From: Massariosphaeria phaeospora
Taxonomy: Eukaryota > Ascomycota > Dothideomycetes > Pleosporales
Assembly (NCBI GenBank): GCA_011032825.1
Contig: JAADJZ010000012.1
Location: 558,001 to 622,000 of the forward strand
Direction of reading: 5' to 3'
Length of the DNA stretch: 64,000 bases
Shown here: in pieces, positions 43,838 to 54,641 of the stretch
Layout: each line of letters starts with the position of its first letter
Numbering within the stretch: position 1 is the stretch's first letter
Made by a program: the position numbers and the translations under genes
The notes under the pieces: model-generated
What the model was told of the DNA's origin: nothing
The model's input: the letters and a program-made list of their open reading frames with translations, nothing else
Databases searched by the model: none

Positions 43838-46800
43838 CTAGGGCAGGCTTTCGAAATCGTCGCGCTGTCGCAAGTACTGGTTGGCGAGATGGTCGCCGCC
43901 GCGCTTGCTCTGCTCCATCCAGTGCTGCGCCACGCACATGATCATGGGGTCACTTCTAGCGGGCTCCTGCGATGCTTTGCGCTCGCGGTTGAGCAGCTCG
44001 GTCTTGAAGACGTCGCGCGGCCGGGTGAGAGGAAGCACGGTGCGGTGGAGTAACTCGGGTGAGGTGAGGTAGAAGATGGCTAGCTCGCGCTCTGCAGCGG
44101 CATCTCCTTCTTTTGCCGTGATCAAGAGCATGCGAGCGGCGTCGTCCATTGTGTAGCGAGAAATGGGCACGTCAGACGGCGTTGCAGTTTCGGGGATGGG
44201 TTTTGATTCCAGCTTCTCGGAAGCACCTGCAGTTGCCTGCTTTGCAGCCTGGTTCCTCTTCGTGTTCTGGTCGACAATGTTGTCGACCATCTCGACCATC
44301 ATGCGGCACACATCCTGCTTCAGGCCCAATGCTGCTAGTCCTACGTCCCAGAAGGCTTTGCCGCGCGCAGTTTTGTCAAGCATCTGTGCTGGGACAAAGG
44401 AAGCAATGTATTGCAGGTCTCGGAAGAGGGTTTTCGGTCGGATATCCGCGTCACGGAAAAGACCCTGAATGACATCGACGATCATGTCTGTACTCGGTGG
44501 ACCGGCGGGGGAGCGTGCACCGCCATTGGGCTGTGGTGAAGAAGTTGCAGTTCTTTCCTGATTCATTGTGTGTGAGCGACGCTCTTCACAGTTAGCAATG
44601 GCTTCTTCCAGGTTTGTAGCACGTGATGTGTGCGTTGCGGGTTCACGCGAGCTGAGCTCGGGTATGGCACCAAGAGTGGGAGACTGGGGAACTGGAGGGA
44701 GTGTATCGCGACGGTTGTTGTAGGAGCGACCTGACCGAGCTGACAGCGAAGCGATGATGAGCAGCTCAAGTTCATACAGTGCATGGAGCTTGGAGAACGG
44801 ATTTGGATGTGTGGCGAACTTGTTCAACAAGCGACGGAACGCGACGTTGTAGGGAAATTCTAACAAGCCAGCCTTCTTGGCAGCAGCCATTCCTGAGGGA
44901 CGAGAAGTAGCGTCGCTCGATGCCGACGAATGCTCGCCAGCCGAATGGTATGAGTCGGAGGCAGCGGCGTTTTGATATGTGGCGACGGGTGGTGCAGCCT
45001 GGCTTCGCTCGGTACGTCCTAGAGTCTCCAGCGGGCCGTTCCGATTGTCAGTATAAGCTTTAGTCCTGAGGCTCTTCATACTCTTCTTGCGAGCGAGTTG
45101 CTTCTTACGGCGCCGGTCCTCCTCTTCTCTACGCTGGATGAAATCCTCGCCTAGATCACCCGAGAACCAGTTGTCCGTTTCGCTGCCATGTGCGAATACA
45201 GCAGTTCCAAGATCACTCAGCAGCAGACCAGTCAAGGCCTGCTTTAAATCGAGCAAAAACCTACGCTTGTCTTCATTGACGCTCGCCGACTGCTTGAGCA
45301 TGACGGTGCCCTTCGAAGAAGAGGCTGTTCGAGGTCGAATGCTTGTTGCGCTGCTTGGCGAGTGCGCCTGAGCCTGGAATGGAGACCAAAATGTAGCGGT
45401 GGAGTCGATAGTCAGCACGGGACTCGATCCTGCGAAGTGGTCATGCGAGTCTCCTGGAGATCTTGCCCAGGGGCTCATATCGAAGCTCTGCTGGGACGCA
45501 TTGCGGTTTGACAGGGACCGCAAACTACCCTGACTTGGGCGTTGAGCGAAGTCGAGGCTGCGAGACACCGGTCGACCCTGCGTCTCGTACTCCTCATCGC
45601 CAGCAATCGAGAGAGTGCCGACGCCAGTAAGAAACAGGTCGCCCTTCTGACGACCACTATCAAGCAGCTCCTTGTCACGTCGATACAGCTCACTAGACCA
45701 AAGAACGGGCCCGTCCATCATGCCATCACCGACCAACTTGTTCACGCACTTGTCAACCTCGAAACAGAATCGATGGATGCGCTCTTCTCCTTTACAGAAG
45801 TTCTCGACGCTGTATTGGTTGAGCCACTTCATCGTAATATCGGACTGTTCGTCTGAAAGTTTGTTAGGTCCGCCAAATTCCTGTGGAGCGGCCAATAGAT
45901 CGAACACCTGCGCTTCTGTTTTCAACAAAAAGTTGTTTGTGGAAGATTTGGAGACATTACGCGGACGGTGGGCCTGGATCGGTTTGCCATCCAGTGTCTT
46001 GGTAGGCTGACCCATTATTTTCAGGGCAAGTGCAACATTCTTGGCTTCGTCGTAGTTGCCAGAATTGCGAACGTCGGTGATGTACCACATCTTGTCTCGC
46101 AGGTTCTTGAAAGACAAGACCATGTCTTCAATGGCAACGTCGTGACGCTCTTGCGATTGCTTCAGCCAGACGAACCAAGCCTCAAATTCCTCGATTGCAT
46201 TTGCGGACTTCCCGAGGGAATCCCGTGGCCCACGAGAAAAGTAGTTGAGAAGTGCTGCGTATCCATTCTTGATGAGCGAGGGCGAGCTGAGCCTCTTTAG
46301 GGTTTGCAGAGTCTTGTGGTATAGATGGGCATTGACGAAATCAGAGCGAGACTGGCACTGATACATGGCTGTCTCAAGCATAGTAACAAGCACCGAGTTG
46401 TTCTCTTGCTTGTCACCTAGCTGCGGGTTGCTGTTGCTTCTCGGGTGCTGCGGAGAGCGATGGCGTGCGGGCACGTTTCGTTGACTAGCAATCAGGTTCG
46501 TGAGTTGGCTTTGGCTTTGACTGTTATACGGATTTCTCGACCCAAGCGTGTCGCTATGCTGGCGGATTGGGCCACCGCCTCTGCCTTTCCTATGTGTCGA
46601 GGTGCGATTACTGAAACTTTTCGACTCGCTATCGGGTGCTAGTTCTTTCGGGATCTCATACTCCTCAACTAACTTAGCGATAGCCTCTTTCAGCTGATGA
46701 TACTCGTTTTCTAAGTCGATTCTATCCACCGGCCCTTCGTCATCGCTGCTGTCGCTGTTCGGCGAATCATCGTCATGCTCATCCTCATCATCAAAGTCCT

Positions 46801-49275
46801 TACGCATGCGCGGCTTCAGTTGCTTGCCATCAGGAGATATGTATAGAACTGCCCATCGCTCGGCACACGGGTGGCATGAGCCAGACGACGCATCTACACC
46901 CAAGATTCGAGTCATCTCGGAACATGCCATTCTCAGGCGTCTTCCGTACAACTCGGTGGGTGCAGCCTTAGCAGTCTGGGCGTAGTTGTCTTCCAATGGC
47001 AGCTGGTGGGGAAGAATGGTATTGCCCGAAGCATCTAGTAAAGGCTCCCTGGACGTGGTGTCGCTAGTCATAGAGGAAGCACTGGCACTGAGAATGGAAC
47101 TGGCGTCCGTCGCAGCAGTTGAGTTCGCACGGAAAGGCATAGAAAGTCCAGAAATAGACGAGGCGGACGAAGCAAGGCCGCGACGCTGCATATCCTTTTC
47201 CAGATGACTTGAGGTCGGACGACGTTCTGGAAACAGGGTATTGACCAGAGTGATGATGTCAGCCGGGGAGACGACAATGAAAGGCTGCACTTCCACAGTT
47301 TCCCGTGGAGAAGTAATGGCCTTCGCTGGTAGCAGAACGGGTTTAGAATGAGTCTTCGTGTGCTTGAATCGTGCTAATATGCTCTCGATGTGGGTGCGAA
47401 TTTCGGGTAGAATTGGAACCTGCTGCCTCCTGTGGCTTGTGTTAGCTATGTCGGCGGAACAGAACCCAAAGGCGAATCGTACCAATTGTAGGTCATATCC
47501 AAAACATGCTTCTGAGCACGAATTGCGATTTCCTTGAGAATCTTCTGGCGAGCATGTTCACCGATGTGGTGCCCAATCATAATGCCGTGAGTCTGATTAG
47601 AGTTAGCATTGAACAGACTGAAAATTGGGGGGGAACATACCTCGGGATGAATGATAGCATTCAGTAGAAAGGTCGAGAATAACCAACGCGATACGAAAAA
47701 GTTCTGCGCTCCCTTGCGTAGGTTTTTGGTCTCATCCAACTTTCGCAGGATAGCATTTCCAATTTCCAAGACACCTTCCGGGATACCGCCCGCACTGGGC
47801 TCATCATCCACAACCTCAAAAAGACGCTTGACAGCTTTGTCAAAGAAATCGTCAGCTGCGATGGTATCCTTGGTGCTCCGCGGGACTGGCTGAGCTCCGG
47901 ATCGCGCGGACTGTTCCTCGGCTCTCTCCAACAGGAATTGGCCATCCTGGAGAACCTGCATTAGGTAAAGCTCCAGATTGGCTCTGCCGGACCACTCTCT
48001 CATGCCTGCCCAAACATCAAGGACTGATTTGATGAATTTATCGGATCCCTGCCTGGACTCCATGATCAGCTTGGCACAGGTAGTGGCCCAGACGTCCGTC
48101 CGGCGGAGGTCCTCGGCAGAATCAGGACCAGACGAGTTGGCGAAGATGGTATATATGAGTGCGGCCAGAGGGTCGTGTCTCTGGAACGATAAAAGACGCT
48201 CTACCGGGCTTGGACTCTGCGGACCGGGCTTCTGGGATCCGACCATCTTACCCCTAGCCTGCATAGCCATGACGGAATCTATGGGATCCATGGCCTGACG
48301 GAATGACGTTAGAGAAGCGAGCTCTTGCTGAGATAAACTGAGAATGCGAGAAGCAAGGAAATCTGGGTTGGTGCGGATTTCAGAGATGAAATCTAGCAAG
48401 TCATCCAGAATCTTAGACGGAACTTCATTGATAAAGGTGGAGAACGACTGAGGCTTGTCGTTCTTTGCGCTTCTTGATTTCCCAAACTCCAAATCGGGCT
48501 CCAGTAATGCATAGCGTCGTGTGGCGTCACACGAGTTCCGAACATCGTTAATAGCATTGTACAAGGTACCAAAACTTTTCTTATCCTCCGATCTAAAGTT
48601 GTCAACGAGAGTGCGGTACGCGAGCTCTCCGCAATGTACCAGCCGTGCGGACAGGGCGCTGGACACGAGCCATCTGTGCAGGCGGACCCGGGAGTGGGCC
48701 TTCCGCTGCTCCTGATAGCCTTGCAGGCGGATCAGATGGGCGAGTTCGGCGAGGGAAGTGGCGGAAGGAGGGATGGCGGCAGTGGGCAGGTACGTGTCGG
48801 TGTACGAGGAGAGGTCTGCGGGGAGCAGCGGGCGGGGCAGGTGCCCGGCGGGAGCAGACATGGAGGCAGCGAGCTGGGGCCGCAGCGAGTTGACGGACGG
48901 CCTCTCATTGTTGTGGTCGGGCACTCCGCCAGGTCGGCTTCCCATAGTTGACGGCGGCTGCGTGGAGGACAGAGGTGAAGGCGACCTGGGCGGACTGGAG
49001 GGCCGGGGCGGGGCCTCTATCGGGGGGTCATCGACGGCAGATGTAGTGTGCAGAGGGGTGTGGCTTCTAGAAGAGAAGTGGGTGACGGTGGGCGACACGG
49101 CTAGAGGCAGGTCAGCGAGGGTGCCAACTCATCGTACAGAGCGCATTGATCCGGGCGCGCAGCTATTGGCAGCGGCGCATGGGGGGGCGAGCACAGAGAC
49201 GAGCAGAGAGCACATACGGGGAGTGGACGAGGCCTGCGCCGACGGCGAGGCGGAGTGCTGGCTTCTTCTCATCAT
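43838..49275 (-). CDS. Large RasGAP-like domain protein
   Basis: Exons (minus) 49218-49275, 47641-49100, 47483-47592 and 43838-47429, 5,220 nt, 1,739 residues. The 48-nt intron joins NAIIHPE to THGIMIG; the next joins TYNW to RQQVPILPEIRTHI. Residues 1-125 are Ser/Pro-rich. Residues about 170-540 look like a RasGAP fold: helices with DPLAALIYTIFAN, SDKFIKSVLDVWAGMREW, NLELYLMQVLQDGQFLLERAE, and FVSRWLFSTFLLNAIIHPETHGI in the place of the FLRFI-PAI--P block of RasGAPs. After this come an LVNTLFPERRP segment, acidic and Ser-rich disordered stretches, a helical core (residues about 880-1090), a basic stretch, and a C-terminal region with EGDAAAERELAIFYLTSPELL. Best reading: a fungal GAP-type regulator of a Ras-like GTPase with a long C-terminal extension. 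I could not identify a VPS9 domain or the arginine finger. Confidence 0.6.
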
Positions 49276-49460
49276 GCTGTCGCCATAAGGGAGCGCGGGC
49301 GGAAGGCGTACAGCGACGTGCGCGCGCAGAGTGGTCAGCAAAGGGCTCTACTACGGCAGCATTGCCGCTGCCAGCTGGACAGCGTCGAGTGGGCGAGGGG
49401 GGGCGAAGGGGGGAGGGGAGGGGCGATCCGAGGTGGTGCGCAAGAGAGCTTCACGACGCG

Positions 49461-49514
49461 GAGCCAGAGCCAGAGCCAGAGCGAGAGCCTGAGCCTGAGC
49501 CTGAAGCCTGAGCG
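49461..49514. repeat. (GAGCCA/GAGCCT)n hexanucleotide array
   Basis: Consecutive hexamers GAGCCA, then GAGCGA, then GAGCCT. Confidence 0.8.
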
Positions 49515-49975
49515 CGAGGATCTCGACGTGATGCGTTGGCACACTGGGCAGGCGTCGGCTCGACCAGACCAGAAGCAGCAGAGGGAGGCTCGTCTGTTAT
49601 CGATACAGCGAGCCAGGAAGGCGCGGGCTAGCCAGGCGGCAGGCGCGACCATTGGGCGGCGGCTCGAGTCCTAGCGGCGGCCAGCAAGTCACGGCTCGCA
49701 GCGTCTCGGCGTCAGAGCGGCGGCGGCGACGGCGAGGTGCGATGCGATGGGCAGCAGCACGCAGCGCGCGATATGGCGAGCGTCGGTGGGATTGGTGGCC
49801 GCACGACGAGCCTGGGGGCGGTGGGCCTCGTTGCGCTGGATGACTTGCAGACACCAGCACATCAGACACTTCGCCGGTGGGACGGGCGAGGCGAATCAGC
49901 AGCCATAGTCGCGCGGCCCACGGCGTCTCCAGCATCCTGCCTGCGCGCAACGACAGGCCTCTGCGCCGGCCGGTG

Positions 49976-50013
49976 CAGCAGACAGCAGACAGCAGACAGC
50001 AGCAGCCAGCAGA
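49976..50013. repeat. (CAGCAGA)n array
   Basis: Imperfect heptanucleotide units in the same GC-rich region. Confidence 0.75.
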
Positions 50014-51303
50014 CCACACGGTCCCCGCCTCATCAGCTGGGCCCGACAGCCTCTCAAACCCCATCTTCGCCAGTTGCAAGCCAGCCCCCCGTCGCGGCAC
50101 TCAACACTCACCACCCAAGCCTCGTCGCCAGTGCCGATCAGCGGCGGTTGGTAGCCCTCTCATGCTCCCAGCGCTGCGGCAACAGCCCCGTGCGCGTCGT
50201 CTCACTGTGGTGTTGAAGGCCACTTCACCCCTCCATAGACGACGAGCCCCGCCCTCACCCACCACTCCTCGCAGCCCTCCGCTCCTCGCCCACAACCGCC
50301 TCTCCTCAGCGTCTGACTCCTAATAACTGTCGCAGCTGCACCGAGCACCGCGCACCATCCGCAGCCAGTCGGCTAAACCTTGCAGTTTCGCGCTCTCTCC
50401 GTTGCGCGCGGCCAGTGGTTCAAACGCTGCATCTGCATCTGCATCGCCCCTGCCCTGCACCGCACTGGTGCGAAAAGTGATGTGTTGGCACTCCCAAGCC
50501 CGACGTCGCGCGTCGCGCATATGCAGCTCGTCCAAACGACGCTGCTGTCAAAAAAAAAAACCTACTCCTCCTGCACGCCAAAACACCACGTCCTAACGTT
50601 AACTCGCGCGCTCGCCCCCGGCTAGAGAACCCCCCGTTTCCTTCTTCATCTCTGCCTGCAGCTCTAGATTTGTCGACTTGATGCTCACAGCCAACGAGCT
50701 GGCTAGGCGAGTGCATTGCGTCTGTCGCCAATCATGCCCGTAGTTGCGCTGACGAGCCTTGCCTTCTGCAGCTGTGCGTGCTTGACACTAAATGCGTACT
50801 GTACTGTACGTTGCATCGCTGCTGCAAACATGAATCTGCAGATGCAAAGGACTCCACTCGCATTTCGCATTACGAAACCCACGGCCACCAAGGTTCCATA
50901 TCGTGCATGCAGCGATGCCGCCTAATCTGCTCTCTTCTTCGTAGCCCTAGCCCTATGTCAATACTATGCCAAGATAATACCAGATCCTACCCGTGTAAGA
51001 AACTTCGTCCCTGACCCGTCGCCATGTGGCTCTGCCTGCGCTTCGCTCCAGGAGTTCGGAGGCCCGGACGGACGGCGTGAGGTACATCACAACCTTAGTA
51101 GCCGGGACTTCGCTGGTAGTCACGTTGCCCAACCCCCATTCCGCGTCTAACAGGTTGCGCCACGAGCAACACGTTTGTTGATCTCTGCCGAAATCCCGCC
51201 TCACCGCAGGCGTGGCAACCCAGCGCCAATGCCAGAATCAATGTCGATGACTTTCCGAGTCGCGCGCTTGGGTTGCCTCCTGCCTCGGGGCGATTCACCA
51301 TGT

Positions 51304-52659
51304 CTATCCCATGGCTTCCCGAAGCAAAGGAGCGACACGTTTCCTGCTATGCTGCACGCTTCGTTGCCACCAAACCTTCCGCCATTGGCTTTCACCAGTA
51401 CCTTCTTCATCAGTGCTGTCGGGACTACTGTGCCAGTCCTCGAGCCCCAGTTCCTCTTTCGCACTCACAGCGAATTTCTTGACGGCTGAAGCAGCTCTCT
51501 CGTTGAAGGCCCACACAAGGAGCTCTCTCTGAAACTTGCCTTCTGAAGACGTTGACGTGGTCATCACAGCATACAAATCGAGGTCCCGGTCCTTGGAAAA
51601 CCGCTGTAGCGCCGCGAAGAAGACGTGCTCGGCGGATTGTGCGTCTGCCTCTTCGCGGGCTTTCTGCTGCAGGAAATTGATAGGTTTTACCACCGAGCTA
51701 ATACCGAGCTTCTGGCCCCCCTCATCCCATTGCTTGTAGTCTTTTCTTAGTATATCTTGCAGCTCCAATCCTCCAATGTCTTTCTTCGCTAAGTCGATTT
51801 CCTGATAAAACGTGGCACGGTCAAAGCTGGTTGAGAGCTGAGGACAAATCATGATCTTAGCTTCGAGATACTCGACGGCCTTGATGTCGTGTTCGGTTGT
51901 CTTGTCCTTGGATTGGAGGTTCGACGTGTCAATAAGGATGCTCGCCAGTCCTAATTGGGCCACCTCTGCATCCCATAATCTGACAACAGCGCCATCGTCT
52001 GACAGGCTGTCGCCCTGAGCATGCGCGGCGCCAGATGAAATGGCAGATTGGGAAAGCGAATCCCAATCTTGCCGGCAGTAATTGGTAACCAAGCTGCTGC
52101 AACTGCCACTCTTCTCGATAATGCGAGGCTCACAGCCAGTCTCTTCAGGTACTTTGCTTTCGTCTGCATGGTGGTCAATCACTCCCCCGACCCTGTCCAC
52201 ATAGATCTCGCCCAATTGACCCTGCAGCACATTATGATCCACCAAAACCCATCTCGTATTTTCCGGCCGAAGCTTTGTCTCGATGACGGACAGATCCGGG
52301 AGATCGTCCAGAGTGATCAGGTGCCCAGCCTCGGTGTTGGCATAGCGGAACAGCGCCAGAAACTCGGGTCGAATCTGCAGGCCCGAGGCCGGAATGTTTG
52401 TTATCGGGATATAAAGCGGAGTGAATGCGTTCTGCGGCGGCGACATGGACCGGATGTACGCGTACAGAATCGAGCACGTCATCGAATCTAGATCTATCGC
52501 GTGCGTTAGCTATGTATCGTCTGGGATTTGTTGTGCATACTCACCGGCAGACTCGTTGCCAATCACGAAGGTGACTTTCTGGCTCGAATGGATGGCCGTG
52601 CGGAGTGCGCTTTTGGCATGCGCTAGGAAGCCGCGCAATGAAGTCCTTGGAACCGCCAT
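51304..52659 (-). CDS. PPX1: Exopolyphosphatase, DHH family
   Basis: Two exons (minus) 52545-52659 and 51304-52493, 434 residues; the 51-nt GT-AG intron sits inside the first motif (NESA|DLDSM) in phase 1. Ppx1 removes terminal phosphates from inorganic polyphosphate in the cytosol. DHH-superfamily motifs are all visible: GNESADLDS at 35-42 (metal-binding Asp residues), VDHN at 123-126, VIDHHAD near 143-149 with the signature DHH, and LIDTSNL in the middle. The C-terminal DHHA2-type domain contains AVMTTSTSSEGKFQRELLVW. The length matches fungal Ppx1 (about 400-430). It is tandem with, and upstream of, the RasGAP-like gene on the same strand, and lies 0.4 kb downstream of the thioesterase-like gene. 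Confidence 0.94.
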
Positions 52660-53077
52660 GACTGTGAAGCAGAGATAGCCGTGGTGATCTCCGGACTGAA
52701 CCGTTGAGGAGTGACTAATTAGTGGAGTTTGTGAAGTGAGGAAACCACGACTTGTCGCGAAATGTGACGTAAGTTTCGCGCTCGAAGCTCGTTATCGATA
52801 GCAGGTGGGGGCACGTGCCCATATCAACGGGCGCACCAGCCACTTGAGGCCGTTGAAACAGACAAATTATCCCCGTATGTTCCACATAGATGGGCATGTT
52901 TTGTTTCGCAACTCATCCTAGCTATATTATGCGGTGTGGATATTCACTACGACGTGCAAGCCCCATAGGTGTGGCGAATCATAAATACCCCGTCAAGGCC
53001 CTACGAACATGTCGACCAGTCCTTGCTCCTGATTAACCCTATATCGAACGGAGCTTGTTCCCATACCTGTAGTCTCT
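52660..53077. other. PPX1 promoter region
   Basis: 418 bp between the PPX1 start and the 3' end of the thioesterase-like gene. No specific element recognised. Confidence 0.4.
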
Positions 53078-53869
53078 TCACATAATCTCCACACTCCCCG
53101 CAGGTACGCCTTTGGTGCTTCGCAGCCTCCTGGCAAAGAACTGCATAATCGGTAGCATTTCCTCGCGATTGCTCGGCATCCCGTCTCCATTCTTCGTCCA
53201 CTCTCTGATCTCTACGAAATCGAATGCATCTTTCAGCTTCGTGGTCGCGCCAGAGGTGACAGCGGACCCGCGAGACGCTTTACATACCAGCACCGGCGTC
53301 TTACTTTTCTTGTTCAGTGCTTTCAAAGGCAGTGACAGCGAAAGAACACCTCCGATACTGATCACGCCGCCGAGTTCATCGCCCTCCAGCTCTGCGGCTG
53401 CTTGTAGCCCCACCATGCCGCCTTGTGCATATCCGAAGATCATTATCTCACGAGCCTTGTAGCCGCATTTGCCGATAAGACCGTCGCGCACAACGTCCTC
53501 CAGGATAAGACGAGTAGACTTCTTGAACCCGGTATCAATATCCATTTCACCAGTATTTTGGTCGAAAATGAGGTCGTCCCCCCAGTGGAAGCCGCCTAGC
53601 TCGAAGGGAAGAGGAGTGGGTCCTTGAATGGCGATGCATGCTGTTTCGGGGAGGGATAGCTGTCGGCCTAGATTCGTGAAGGATTCATTGGTGTCACCTA
53701 GACCATGCAGGAGGATTAGGACATTGGTTGGCTGCTGCGAGGACGGCGCTGCATACGTTAGCGGAGGTGTCTTCGTCTGGGTTTACGTGGACATGTAAAA
53801 CTTACGCGGTGAGATACTGAGATTCACCGAAGACGGAAAGTCGCCTTTCGTAGGAAGCCGACCCGGCAT
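53078..53869 (-). CDS. Acyl-protein-thioesterase/carboxylesterase-like protein, catalytic residues lost
   Basis: Two exons (minus) 53806-53869 and 53078-53748, 244 residues; the 57-nt intron is GT-AG. The alpha/beta-hydrolase fold is clear: LILLHGLGDTNESF (oxyanion loop), IAIQGPTPLPFELGGFHW, and the strand-turn-helix of the nucleophile elbow. In active APT/carboxylesterases the elbow is G-F-S-Q-G; here it is GYAQGG, with Ala in place of the Ser. The strand that normally ends with the catalytic Asp reads TPVLVCKASRGSAVTS without it. The segment expected to carry the His (NGDGMPSNREEMLPIMQFF) has none. All three triad positions therefore appear replaced while the fold is kept, so this is most likely a pseudoenzyme (a binding or scaffold role is inference) rather than a decaying gene, since the frame and introns are intact. 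Confidence 0.82.
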
Positions 53870-54641
53870 AGTGGTGTGGTTGTCGCATTGTCGTGAGCTC
53901 AAGGCTCGACGTTGCCGTTGAACGATTGAAGATCCCGGGAGATCTGCGGCCTCGGAAAGCTTGTTCCCAAGCCACGTGGCTGACCAGCGCCCGGGCCCGT
54001 GTTCATACACTGTCATACAGCAACTTATTCTTCGCGCATTTCACACAACAAACTACCTGTGGAGTTTACTCCAACTACAAGTACACTTGACTTGATGACT
54101 ATGGCATGGTACGGAAATACCTAGATACTAAGCTTTCTTCAAAGGCTTGATAAGCTAGTTGCCGCTGTCTCCAGCATGCCGCACAAGCCTACGCGTTGCA
54201 TAACGTGCAAACAAATGTCCAGATTATACGCGCCATCTCGGGAATATGGTGGGTTGAACACTTAGTTCTGTTCTGGGGTACGGGGATACCTTCAAGATGA
54301 CGAGGATGAAAGAAGCGAAGGTCTTGTAGGAGTCATCTTGATGAACCATGGTTCTGAGAGGCTCCACAAAACGAAGCACCCACTCAGCTCACGCTGAAAT
54401 CCAATAAGGCTCATCGCAGAAAGTTTGAGCTTTACGCGAAACTTCCCCGCCGAGAGGGATCCACCCACTCGATGATCTGACCAGGTCTTGACAGGGATCG
54501 TCTACTTTGCTCCACGCCGCAATGCTCTTGACGATTACAAGCGTTCTCGTCCAACGCAACAATCTGATCCGTAGTATAGTATTGAGCTATTCGTGTGAGG
54601 TACTCGTCCGTATAGTACGTTATTAGAGCTAGGTAACTACT
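53870..54641. other. Intergenic, no gene recognised
   Basis: 0.77 kb between the start of the thioesterase-like gene and the stop of CDC60. No coding feature found. Confidence 0.45.

Larger units (their letters stand above)
49276..51303. other. GC-rich promoter region of the RasGAP-like gene
   Basis: 2 kb upstream of the RasGAP-like gene and downstream of PPX1. Frames on both strands are open by GC bias but lack domain sequence. It contains (GAGCCA/T)n at 49461-49514, a CAGCAGA-type array near 49976-50013 and a run of ten A at about 50551. A very long 5' UTR is possible. Confidence 0.45.

Noticed and set aside
43416..43937. 173-codon minus-strand frame with a long Ser run
   Set aside because: The Ser run is the (ACG)n microsatellite read in one phase; no other protein-like content.
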